NCBI GenBank assembly: GCA_049941595.1 | Contig: JBNFNA010000008.1 | Location: 118,461-182,460 of the forward strand | Reading direction: 5' to 3' | From: Pasteurella sp049941595 | GTDB taxonomy: Bacteria > Pseudomonadota > Gammaproteobacteria > Enterobacterales > Pasteurellaceae | Length of the DNA stretch: 64,000 nucleotides | Shown: positions 34,875 through 43,128 of the stretch, in pieces | How the letters are laid out: every line of letters begins with the position of its first letter | How positions within the stretch are numbered: the stretch's first letter is position 1 | Program-made: the position numbers and the translations under genes | Notes under the pieces: generated by a model | Seen by the model: the letters and a program-made list of their open reading frames with translations, nothing else | Databases searched by the model: none | Told to the model about the DNA's origin: nothing

Positions 34875-35219
34875 ATGATTACTGTTTATGGCATTAAAAA
34901 TTGCGATACCGTAAAAAAAGCATTGAGTTGGTTAGCTGCAAATAATATTCCACATCAATTACACGATTATCGTGTAGATGGTTTAGATAAAACGTGGCTA
35001 GAACAAGCTGAAGTACAATTTGGCTGGGAAAATTTAGTCAATAAACGCAGTACGACTTGGCGTAATCTAGCGGATGATGTGAAAGAAAATCTCTCAAAAC
35101 AGACCGCACTTGCGGTGCTGTTTGAACAACCAACATTAATTAAACGCCCAATCATTTTGCAAGATGGCAAAGCGTTGATTGGTTTTAATGTAAAAGAGTA
35201 TGAAGCTTGTTTTAAATAA
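34875..35219 (+). CDS. yffB: ArsC/Spx-family protein YffB
   Basis: A 114-residue thioredoxin-fold protein of the ArsC/Spx family. It has a single cysteine in the position of the redox Cys (GIKNCDTVKKAL, Cys10) and the motifs NKRSTTWRNL and IKRPIILQDGK. Arsenate reduction is not shown for this subgroup, and the role is uncertain. It lies upstream of dapE, as in E. coli, suggesting cotranscription. Confidence 0.88.
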   Translation: MITVYGIKNCDTVKKALSWLAANNIPHQLHDYRVDGLDKTWLEQAEVQFGWENLVNKRSTTWRNLADDVKENLSKQTALAVLFEQPTLIKRPIILQDGKALIGFNVKEYEACFK

Positions 35220-35226
35220 TATTTGG

Positions 35227-35247
35227 GGGCAGGCCGATCGTCTGCCC
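35227..35247 (+). terminator. Hairpin between yffB and dapE
   Basis: GGGCAG pairs with CTGCCC. No T-run follows, so its effect on transcription into dapE is unclear. Confidence 0.3.
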
Positions 35248-35281
35248 TGAATATTTGTTTCTACAAAAGTGCGGTATAAAA

Positions 35282-36415
35282 ATGAAAAATTCAATTATTG
35301 AGCTCGCAAGTGAATTAATTCGTCGCCCGTCGATTAGCCCTGACGATCAAGGTTGTCAGCAAGTGATCGCAGAAAGATTACAAAAATTAGGTTTTCAAAT
35401 TGAATGGATGCCATTTAATGACACTTTAAATTTATGGGCAAAACACGGTTCAGGATCACCGGTTGTTGCATTTGCAGGGCATACGGATGTTGTGCCAGTC
35501 GGTGATGAACAACGATGGCAATATCCGCCTTTTTCGGCGCAAATCGTCGATGATATATTGTATGGACGTGGTGCGGCTGATATGAAAGGCTCGCTTGCTG
35601 CAATGGTGGTGGCGGTAGAGGAATTTGTCAAAGTCAACCCAAATCATCAAGGCACGATTGCGTTATTAATTACATCTGATGAAGAAGCCGCCGCGAAAGA
35701 TGGCACAGTGCACGTGGTGGAAACCTTAATGGCGCGTAATGAACCGATTGATTATTGCATTGTGGGCGAGCCATCAAGTTCACAGCAGCTGGGTGATGTT
35801 GTGAAAAATGGTCGCCGAGGTTCTATCACCGCCAACTTGTATATTCAAGGTATTCAAGGTCACGTTGCTTATCCGCATTTAGCTGAAAATCCAGTGCATA
35901 AATCGTTAGAATTTTTAACCGAATTGACTACCTATCAATGGGATAACGGCAATGCGTTTTTTCCACCAACTTCGTTACAGATTGCCAATATTCACGCAGG
36001 AACAGGCAGCAATAATGTGATCCCGGGCGAGCTTTATGTGCAGTTTAATTTACGTTATTGCACTGAAGTGACAGATGAAACCATTAAACAAAAAGTGGCT
36101 GAAATGCTACAAAAACATCAATTAAAACATCGTATTGAATGGAATTTATCGGGTAAGCCATTTTTGACTGACAGGGGAAAACTCGTGGATGCGGCTATAA
36201 GTACAGTGCAAAAAATTACAAAAAATACACCGCGCTTAGATACAGGCGGTGGCACTTCTGATGCGCGATTTATTGCGTTAATGGGGGCTGAGGTGGTGGA
36301 GTTTGGTCCGCTAAACAAAACTATTCACAAAGTGAATGAATGTGTTGATGTGAATGATTTAGCTAAGTGCGGTGAAGTGTATCAACAAATTTTAGTCAAT
36401 CTGTTGGATAAATAA
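35282..36415 (+). CDS. dapE: Succinyl-diaminopimelate desuccinylase
   Basis: DapE releases LL-diaminopimelate for lysine and peptidoglycan synthesis. From ATG 35282 it has 377 residues (E. coli 375). The M20 metallopeptidase zinc ligands appear in FAGHTDVVP (His67), GAADMKGS (Asp100), TSDEEAAA and the late NKTIHKVNE. The frame is open nine codons further upstream across an uptake signal, which I regard as non-coding. Its stop overlaps the next ATG by one base (TAATG). Confidence 0.96.
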   Translation: MKNSIIELASELIRRPSISPDDQGCQQVIAERLQKLGFQIEWMPFNDTLNLWAKHGSGSPVVAFAGHTDVVPVGDEQRWQYPPFSAQIVDDILYGRGAADMKGSLAAMVVAVEEFVKVNPNHQGTIALLITSDEEAAAKDGTVHVVETLMARNEPIDYCIVGEPSSSQQLGDVVKNGRRGSITANLYIQGIQGHVAYPHLAENPVHKSLEFLTELTTYQWDNGNAFFPPTSLQIANIHAGTGSNNVIPGELYVQFNLRYCTEVTDETIKQKVAEMLQKHQLKHRIEWNLSGKPFLTDRGKLVDAAISTVQKITKNTPRLDTGGGTSDARFIALMGAEVVEFGPLNKTIHKVNECVDVNDLAKCGEVYQQILVNLLDK

Positions 36416-37101
36416 TGCGTATAAAACTCAGTGTGGAGCAGCTAACAGGCAAAGTCCGAAGTCATTTGGTCAATTTACCTTGCCCTTTTTCTAACAACCA
36501 TTTTTTACAAACTGATGCGCTCAAGGCTTTTGAATCGTTGCAACAATGTGCATTGAAAAAGGGTTTTAATTTACAGCCAGCCAGTAGCTTTCGTGAGTTT
36601 CAGCGCCAGCAGTTAATCTGGAATGGCAAATTCAACGGTGAGCGTAAAGTCCACGATGATCTTGGAAATCCACTAAATTTGACCGCACTTTCTGATTGGC
36701 AAAAGGCACAAGCGATTTTGCGTTGGTCGGCATTACCAGGAGGCAGCCGTCATCATTGGGGAACCGAAATTGATGTGTTTGATCCGAATTTATTACCAGC
36801 AGCGCAAAGCTTGCAATTAGAACCTTGGGAATATGAAAAGGGCGGTTATTTTTATGAATTAAGTGAGTGGTTACAACAAAATCTTGCGCATTTTGATTTT
36901 GCATTACCGTTTACGCAGTTACCGCAAGGGAAAGAGATTGGCTACGAACCTTGGCATATCAGCTATTTACCTGTGGCGGATTTTGCTAAACAACAATTTT
37001 CAGCCGAGATATTATTAGCGTCTTGGCAAAATGAAGACATTGCAGGTAAAGCCTGTTTAACAAAGCATTTAGATGAAATTTTTCAGCGATTTTTTATTTA
37101 A
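36415..37101 (+). CDS. M15-family D-alanyl-D-alanine carboxypeptidase (VanY-like)
   Basis: A 228-residue peptidase of the VanY/DacB M15 family, which trims D-Ala from peptidoglycan stems or L,D-peptides using zinc. The metal-site motif SRHHWGTEIDVFDP and the later GYEPWHISYLP supply the expected His, Asp and His ligands and the catalytic Glu. I see no clear signal peptide, so cellular location is uncertain. It is translationally coupled to dapE, which makes the cell-wall amino acid precursor, so both act on peptidoglycan. Confidence 0.85.
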   Translation: MRIKLSVEQLTGKVRSHLVNLPCPFSNNHFLQTDALKAFESLQQCALKKGFNLQPASSFREFQRQQLIWNGKFNGERKVHDDLGNPLNLTALSDWQKAQAILRWSALPGGSRHHWGTEIDVFDPNLLPAAQSLQLEPWEYEKGGYFYELSEWLQQNLAHFDFALPFTQLPQGKEIGYEPWHISYLPVADFAKQQFSAEILLASWQNEDIAGKACLTKHLDEIFQRFFI

Positions 37102-37128
37102 TTTTTATTGGATTTGGTGGGGAAAACA

Positions 37129-37554
37129 ATGGAAAAAAGGACATCAGAACAAAATCATAGCCATTTTAGTAAGATAATCTCAAGTTTATTGCAGTGGGTG
37201 CTTAATATTTCCTTAGTGATTTTAGCGGCTATTTTAGTGATTTTCTTAGCACAAGAAACCTATAGTTTAGCATTGGTGCTATTAACAGAAACCAACAAAG
37301 CGTCTTATTTATTGATTGAAAAGATCGTGGTGTATTTCTTGTATTTTGAGTTTTTAGCGTTGATTGTGAAATACTTTAAAACCAATTACCACTTTCCACT
37401 ACGCTATTTTATATACATTGGGATCACTGCGATGGTGCGTTTAATTATTGTGGATCATTCAAGTGCGGTAAATACTTTACTGTTTTCCGGTTCGATCTTA
37501 TTAATGGTAATTGCGCTCTTTTTAGTCAGTTCAGAGCGATTAAGAAAAAGTTAA
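37129..37554 (+). CDS. psiE: PsiE-family inner membrane protein
   Basis: A 141-residue membrane protein with four predicted helices, resembling phosphate-starvation-inducible PsiE. I start at ATG 37129 (MEKRTSEQNHSHFS), preceded by GGTGGGGA; a TTG seven codons earlier is less likely. The conserved YFLYFEFLALIVKYFK and the following HFPLRYFIYIGITAMVRLII match the family. Function unknown; no Pho box was noticed. Confidence 0.85.
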   Translation: MEKRTSEQNHSHFSKIISSLLQWVLNISLVILAAILVIFLAQETYSLALVLLTETNKASYLLIEKIVVYFLYFEFLALIVKYFKTNYHFPLRYFIYIGITAMVRLIIVDHSSAVNTLLFSGSILLMVIALFLVSSERLRKS

Positions 37555-37574
37555 TTTAAGAGGATAACAATAAA

Positions 37575-38189
37575 ATGGATATTCAACAGTTTAGCCAGCA
37601 AGATATTGAAATTTTAAATGAAGAAACCTTGTATAAAGGCTTTTTTGAATTAAAACGTATTCAATTTAAACACAAATTATTTGCTGGTGGCGAGAGTGGT
37701 GTTGTGACTCGCGAATTATTAGTGAAAGGCGCAGCTTCTGCTGTGATTGCTTATGACCCAGCCAAAGATGCAGTGATTTTAGTCGAGCAAGTGCGTATTG
37801 GTGCTTATCAACCACAATCTAGCCAGTCACCTTGGTTATTAGAATTAATCGCGGGTATGGTGGAAGAAGGCGAGAAACCAGAAGAAGTGGCATTGCGTGA
37901 AAGCGAAGAAGAAGCGGGTGTGCAAGTCACTGATTTACAACATTGTTTAAGCGTATGGGACAGCCCGGGGGGCGTGATTGAGCGTATTCATTTATTTGTT
38001 GGAAAAGTGGATAGCACGCAAGCAAAAGGCATTCACGGGCTTGCAGAAGAAAACGAAGATATTCGTGTGCACGTTGTGAGTCGAGAAACGGCTTATCAAT
38101 GGGTAAATCAGGGCAAAATTGATAACGGAATTGCAGTATTAGGTTTGCAATGGTTGCAACTTAATTATCGTTCATTACAACAAAGCTGA
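37575..38189 (+). CDS. nudF: ADP-ribose pyrophosphatase (Nudix)
   Basis: NudF hydrolyses ADP-ribose to AMP and ribose-5-phosphate. The 204-residue protein contains a complete Nudix box at residues 94-116 (G-x5-E-x7-REUxEExGU, with RESEEEAG) and the dimer motif LLELIAGMVEEGE. It lies upstream of cpdA, as nudF (yqiE) does in E. coli. Confidence 0.94.
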   Translation: MDIQQFSQQDIEILNEETLYKGFFELKRIQFKHKLFAGGESGVVTRELLVKGAASAVIAYDPAKDAVILVEQVRIGAYQPQSSQSPWLLELIAGMVEEGEKPEEVALRESEEEAGVQVTDLQHCLSVWDSPGGVIERIHLFVGKVDSTQAKGIHGLAEENEDIRVHVVSRETAYQWVNQGKIDNGIAVLGLQWLQLNYRSLQQS

Positions 38190-38357
38190 ATTGAGTCAAT
38201 GTGATTAAAAAAATGTGATTTAGGTTTAATTTTTAAAAAAAATTTAGAAATAAATATGACATAGCTAACATTTTTTTATTTTGGTGCGTGCAATTTATTT
38301 TGTAAATCTGTAACTTATTCTCAGTTTATTATTTTATATTTGCAGTAGGAGTTCGCT

Positions 38358-39188
38358 TTGTTCAGTACTTATACATACGATACTTCGGCGGAGGTGTTTA
38401 AATTTATTCAAATAACGGATCCGCATTTGTTTAAGGATGAAAAAAGTGAGTTATTGGGAGTCAATACATACCAAAGTTTCGTACAAGTATTAAACGAAAT
38501 TAAAGAACAAGATTTTGATTATGATTTTGTTTTAGCCACGGGCGATTTAGTACAGGATAGTAGTAACGAAGGTTATTTACTGTTTTGTGAACAAGTAAAA
38601 CGTCTTGAAAAAACGGTATTTTGGATTCCAGGTAACCACGATTTTCAACCAAAGATGTTTGAAATTTTGGATCAGAACCAAGGTAATTTGAATGCCAAGA
38701 AACATATTTTGCTTGGTAAATATTGGCAAATTCTGATGTTAGATAGTCAGGTATTTGGTGTACCACACGGCGAGTTGAGCCAATATCAAATTGATTGGTT
38801 AGTGTCAAAATTAAAAGATCATCCTGAACGTTACACGTTAATTGTGTTGCATCACCATATTCTGCCAACTCGTTCAGCTTGGTTAGATCAGCATAATTTA
38901 CGCAATGCCCACGAATTGGCTTATGCTCTCGCCCCTTTTAATAAAGTGAAAGGTATTTTACACGGTCATATTCATCAGGAAGTCGATGCGGAATGGAATG
39001 GCTATAAAATTATGGCAACGCCAGCAACCTGTATTCAATTCAAACCTGATAATAATACGTTCGCATTGGATTCAGTGCAACCAGGTTGGCGTGAGATTGA
39101 GTTATATGCCGATGGAAGAATTGAGACGCGTGTAAAACGTATTCAAAAAGCACAATTCTTCCCGAATATGCACGAAGAAGGCTATTAA
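38358..39188 (+). CDS. cpdA: 3',5'-cyclic AMP phosphodiesterase CpdA (Icc)
   Basis: CpdA degrades cAMP and so sets CRP activity, which matters for the CRP sites at the gal and mgl promoters. The 276-residue metallophosphoesterase has all metal motifs: ITDPHLF (Asp21, His23), ATGDLVQD, PGNHDF, LHHH and HGHIHQE. The start is TTG 38358, with AGGAG six bases before it; no in-frame ATG lies before the first motif, so the rare start is well supported. It is 168 bp after nudF across an AT-rich gap. Confidence 0.93.
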   Translation: MFSTYTYDTSAEVFKFIQITDPHLFKDEKSELLGVNTYQSFVQVLNEIKEQDFDYDFVLATGDLVQDSSNEGYLLFCEQVKRLEKTVFWIPGNHDFQPKMFEILDQNQGNLNAKKHILLGKYWQILMLDSQVFGVPHGELSQYQIDWLVSKLKDHPERYTLIVLHHHILPTRSAWLDQHNLRNAHELAYALAPFNKVKGILHGHIHQEVDAEWNGYKIMATPATCIQFKPDNNTFALDSVQPGWREIELYADGRIETRVKRIQKAQFFPNMHEEGY

Positions 39189-39192
39189 GCAT

Positions 39193-39231
39193 AAAGTGCG
39201 GTCAAAAAATTAAAAATTTTGACCGCACTTT
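39193..39231. terminator. Terminator from two opposed uptake signals after cpdA
   Basis: AAAGTGCGGTCAAAA faces TTTTGACCGCACTTT, a 15-bp stem; uptake signals at 39194-39202 and 39222-39230. Confidence 0.85.
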
Positions 39232-39245
39232 CTTTAGGTAGAAAT

Positions 39246-39275
39246 AAAAAGGTAAATCATCTGATTTACCTTTTT
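39246..39275. terminator. Terminator of the polysaccharide operon
   Basis: AAAAAGGTAAATCA pairs with TGATTTACCTTTTT around TC. On the minus strand it lies just after the wzc stop. Confidence 0.85.
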
Positions 39276-39291
39276 AGTGTGTTATTGGATC

Positions 39292-41391
39292 TTAGCTTTT
39301 ATAACCATAATGCTCATAATAATTTGAAGCTCTTGGTCTGGCGCCATTCAAGATAAAACCATTGGTAGTGATGCCAGCTTGTTCAAAACGAGCTTTGGCT
39401 GTTTCAACCTCTTTCACGGTGGTTTTGGCAAAATAACCTACGAGCAAGACTGTCCCTGCGTATTTCCCAATGATTGCCGCATCTGTGACAGACAGAATTG
39501 GCGGAGTATCTATCAGTACGATATCGTAATTTTGAGATGCCCAGTCCAATAATTGTTGGAAGCGAGCGCTATAAAATAACTCCGATGGGTTTTTCGGGGT
39601 CTTTCCTTTCGTCATCACTGAGAAATTTTCGTAAATATTGACCGCACTTTCAAACGGCATATCTTGCGTGATGCTTTCACTTAGTCCTTGAGTATGCTTA
39701 AGCGATAGCAATGAATCAAGATAACTACGACGTAAATCGGCATCAATCAATAAGACTTTTTTACCTGTTTTAGCCAAGATGTTCGCTAAGTTTGTCGAGA
39801 TAAAGCTTTTTCCGACCGAAGGCACTGTACCTGATATCATCACAATGTTATTTTGCGCCTCTTGCATTGCAAAGTAGAGGCTTGTTCTTAAGCTTCGCAG
39901 TGCTTCGACTGCATTGTCATCTGGGTGGCTATCTGAGAGTAAAGCATTTTTACCTTTGCTCATATTTTTCAATGAAACTTTAGGTTGTCGCTCAGAATGT
40001 GGAATCACTGCGTAAGTTGATAAGCCCGATTTTTCAATCTCCGCAGTGGATTCAATGCCTTGTGATAAGAAACCTTTGATCATAATCGCAAGTGAAGATA
40101 AGGCTAATCCCAAAATTAGTGACATTAAAATAATCAGTGATTTTTTCGGTGCAACCGGTTCTGGGAAAACCTGTGTAGTATCCAACATTCTCACATTACC
40201 AATGGTGCTTGCTTTCACTACATCTAATTCTTGAATACGGTTGAGTAACTGAATATAGATTTGTTGGTTAACTTCTAAATCACGGGTTAAACGAATAATT
40301 TCTTTTTGCGTGTTTGGTAAACGTTCCACTTGTTTATTTAAACGTTCTTTTTCGGCATTTAACACATTACGTTTTTTAATCAACGCTACATAAGCTGGGT
40401 GGTTGCGTGTGAATTTTTGTGAAATTTCAGTTTCATCAGTCTTTAATTCATTCAATTCAGATTCAAGACGAACAATACTTTCTAGTGTTGATCTTGATTC
40501 AAAGCTTAAATCTAAAGATTCATTTTTTAAACGAAATGCATTTAATTTATTTTCTGCATCAGACAGTTTTTCTCTGATTTCAGGTAGTTGCTTGTTAAGA
40601 AAAGCTAAGCTTTTTGAAGCTTCTGCTGAATTGCGTGCGACATTTTGTGATAAATAACTTTCCGCAACACTGGTTATAATATTGCGGATATGGTTTTTAT
40701 TTTCGCCTTGTGTCGAAATATCAATAATGCCCGTTTGTTTACCCGCTTCAGAAATAGAAAGTTGATCTTTGAGTTTGGAAATTGCGGATAATTCAGATAT
40801 TTTTTTGATCTTAAAGCGTTGTCCTGCTTCGGCATTAATCATTGATACTGCAAAATGGAGGCGATCTGATTCATAGATTTCACCTATTTTACCCTCTAAT
40901 AATTTCTCCGATGTTGCATCAGAAAATAGGCTATAAGTATTTGGATTGTCACCAACTTCTAAAATAACTGAATGAGCATCATCAGATAGAGGTGAAAAAT
41001 AATACACTTGTAATTCTGGTTCATAATTCGATAGTCTTGCCATCATTTTGCCAATCAGCGGCAAAGAAAAGTGCGGTGTAATTTCAGTGGTTAAATTTAA
41101 CTGATTTACACTGTACGACAGCACCATTCTTGATTTAAGAATGGCAATTTCCGTATTGGATGAAGATTTTTCCTCTAAAATCCCCGCAAAATCAGGCAAT
41201 ATCCTCCCGTGTGATTTTTCCTCAATTTGTATAGATGCGTGAGCTAAATAAATCGGTGTTGCAAAGAAGGCATAGCCTGCACCAATAACAGTTGTCACTA
41301 AGGTAGAAATAATTATCCACCACTTATGATCTAATAAGGTCCTCATTAAATTGATGATATCAATAGTGTCGTCTTGATTTTTCTCGCTCAT
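39292..41391 (-). CDS. wzc: Tyrosine-protein kinase / chain-length regulator Wzc
   Basis: Wzc is the inner-membrane co-polymerase and autokinase for Wzy-dependent capsule export, acting with Wza and Wzb. The 699-residue protein has membrane helices at about 24-46 and 418-440, a periplasmic coiled-coil domain between them, and a cytosolic BY-kinase. The kinase has Walker A SGTVPSVGKS (520-529), Walker A' VLLIDADLRR (546-555) and Walker B IVLIDTPP. The tyrosine cluster at the C-terminus is short (NYYEHYGYKS, four Tyr). It is the last gene of the operon. Uptake signals at 39641 and 41069 lie in it. Confidence 0.95.
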   Translation of the reverse strand: MSEKNQDDTIDIINLMRTLLDHKWWIIISTLVTTVIGAGYAFFATPIYLAHASIQIEEKSHGRILPDFAGILEEKSSSNTEIAILKSRMVLSYSVNQLNLTTEITPHFSLPLIGKMMARLSNYEPELQVYYFSPLSDDAHSVILEVGDNPNTYSLFSDATSEKLLEGKIGEIYESDRLHFAVSMINAEAGQRFKIKKISELSAISKLKDQLSISEAGKQTGIIDISTQGENKNHIRNIITSVAESYLSQNVARNSAEASKSLAFLNKQLPEIREKLSDAENKLNAFRLKNESLDLSFESRSTLESIVRLESELNELKTDETEISQKFTRNHPAYVALIKKRNVLNAEKERLNKQVERLPNTQKEIIRLTRDLEVNQQIYIQLLNRIQELDVVKASTIGNVRMLDTTQVFPEPVAPKKSLIILMSLILGLALSSLAIMIKGFLSQGIESTAEIEKSGLSTYAVIPHSERQPKVSLKNMSKGKNALLSDSHPDDNAVEALRSLRTSLYFAMQEAQNNIVMISGTVPSVGKSFISTNLANILAKTGKKVLLIDADLRRSYLDSLLSLKHTQGLSESITQDMPFESAVNIYENFSVMTKGKTPKNPSELFYSARFQQLLDWASQNYDIVLIDTPPILSVTDAAIIGKYAGTVLLVGYFAKTTVKEVETAKARFEQAGITTNGFILNGARPRASNYYEHYGYKS

Positions 41392-41402
41392 TATTCATCG
41401 TC

Positions 41403-41846
41403 CTATAATTTTTTTTTCCAATGAGATGCCGCTTGTTCGAGTGTTTCATACACCGATTTAAACGTATCTAAATTTTTTCTGTACGGGTCAGGGATTTCCG
41501 TTTTTGCCCCTAACCAATGCCCAAACAGCATCACCTTACCTATTGAACAGGGGGATAGCTGGTGGACTAACTCCATTTGTTGTTTGTCCATTACAAGAAT
41601 GAGATCGGCTTGATGGCAAAGTGATTCTGTTAGCTGTTGAGAGCGGTGATCGCTGATATCTAAATTGTATTGTTTTGCAATTTGTATCATTTGCGGATCC
41701 GCCATTTTTCCTACTAAGCTACTTTCTTCTGCAACAATTCCTGCAGATATAACGCTTTTTTCTGGGAAATACTGTTGCAATAGTTTTTCTCCAACGGGAG
41801 AGCGACAGATATTTCCCATACAAACAACAAGAATGTTTTCAAACAT
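41403..41846 (-). CDS. wzb: Low-molecular-weight protein-tyrosine phosphatase Wzb
   Basis: Wzb dephosphorylates Wzc, and the cycle is needed for capsule assembly. The 147-residue cytosolic protein has the P-loop VCMGNICRSP (Cys9, Arg15) and the general-acid Asp in EIPDPYRK near residue 118. It starts two bases after the wza stop and ends 11 bp before wzc. Confidence 0.95.
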   Translation of the reverse strand: MFENILVVCMGNICRSPVGEKLLQQYFPEKSVISAGIVAEESSLVGKMADPQMIQIAKQYNLDISDHRSQQLTESLCHQADLILVMDKQQMELVHQLSPCSIGKVMLFGHWLGAKTEIPDPYRKNLDTFKSVYETLEQAASHWKKKL

Positions 41847-41848
41847 TG

Positions 41849-43030
41849 TTACCAGTTTCTAATACGTAATGTGCTTTCAGTAATGGAGTTAAAGCCAGAT
41901 AATGTTGGTATCACTTGAGTAATTACGCGGTTCCAACGAGTAATTGGTGCGGTTGTCACATAAACAACATCATAAGGTTTCAAGTAAAACTCTGTACCTA
42001 GGATGTATGATGTGGCATCTGTCACGTCAAGTTGATAAATATCAGCTACTTTTTCAATCTGTTCATTATTTTCAACATCCGTTTTTTGAATGTTTAAAGG
42101 TGATTTTTTCGTTTGATTACGTTGACCACGGATAACGAAAATACCCGTTGCATCCGCTGCAAGTTTGTCTATGCCACCACTAGCTGTAATGGCTTCCGTC
42201 AATGTCATACCGTAGTGTGTAATTTTGAGCATTTGTGGTTGTGCAACTTCGCCAATCACGAAAATTTTATTCGCATCGTTACGTGGCACGTGAACAATAT
42301 CGCCATCTTCGAGTAAACGGTTTTGGCTCAGATCGCCTTTTTGGATTAAGGCTTCAAGTGAGAGTTTTTCTTCCCTACCTTTATTGGTTAGGGTGACATT
42401 ATGCCAGTCTGCATCTTGAGCTAGCCCGCCAGCTTTATTGACAGCATCCAATAAGGTTAATGGAATATTTGTGAGGTATTGTTGCCCCGGATTATTGACT
42501 TGACCGGTAATATAGGTTTTTTGAGATTGGTAGGCAGCAACATTCACTTCAATTTGTGGATCGCTAATATAGTTTGCAAGTCGTCTTGTGAGCTTGGTTC
42601 GAATTTGGCTGACGGTTAAGCCTGACACGGAAATGGAGCCTACATAAGGGTAGAAAATCGTACCATTTGCGTGAACTTGGCTGCCCGATTCTGCCGCTGA
42701 ACGATAAGAACCAGCAGGTGTAGTTAATTCAGGGTGGTCCCATACTGTGATATTAAGAATATCACCAGGGCCTACTCGGTATTGATAGCCTTTAAGTTGC
42801 TCTTCAAGGGATTGATTGGTTCTTGCGTAAGCATTCGTTGGTGCCATTTGTCTTACTAGTGCAGGTGTAATTAAATAGGCATCAACGGCTTTTTCTGCAT
42901 TTAATGGTTCGCCTTGTGAATAGACTTTCACCCCACGAATTGGAGAATGTGTTGATGGAAAAATCAGAGAACAAGCGGATAAAGAGGCTAAAACACTTAA
43001 TACAGTAAAAAGTTTAGATAATTTATACAT
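41849..43030 (-). CDS. wza: Outer-membrane polysaccharide exporter Wza
   Basis: Wza is the octameric outer-membrane lipoprotein channel for capsule export. The 393-residue precursor has a signal peptide with lipobox LSAC (Cys20) followed by Ser, consistent with outer-membrane sorting. It contains the polysaccharide export domain YRVGPGDILNITVWDHPEL and two SLBB repeats (VYITGQVNNPGQ-like TYITGQVNNPGQ, and KIFVIGEVAQPQML). The C-terminal amphipathic helix ends RIRNW. It precedes wzb and wzc. Confidence 0.95.
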   Translation of the reverse strand: MYKLSKLFTVLSVLASLSACSLIFPSTHSPIRGVKVYSQGEPLNAEKAVDAYLITPALVRQMAPTNAYARTNQSLEEQLKGYQYRVGPGDILNITVWDHPELTTPAGSYRSAAESGSQVHANGTIFYPYVGSISVSGLTVSQIRTKLTRRLANYISDPQIEVNVAAYQSQKTYITGQVNNPGQQYLTNIPLTLLDAVNKAGGLAQDADWHNVTLTNKGREEKLSLEALIQKGDLSQNRLLEDGDIVHVPRNDANKIFVIGEVAQPQMLKITHYGMTLTEAITASGGIDKLAADATGIFVIRGQRNQTKKSPLNIQKTDVENNEQIEKVADIYQLDVTDATSYILGTEFYLKPYDVVYVTTAPITRWNRVITQVIPTLSGFNSITESTLRIRNW

Positions 43031-43128
43031 ATATTTTTCTCATTCTAGTTAAAGATTGTTGGTTTACAGTTAATTGGAGCGCAATATTTAAGTTCTGTGT
43101 AATACTATTTTTGTCATATGCAATTTAT

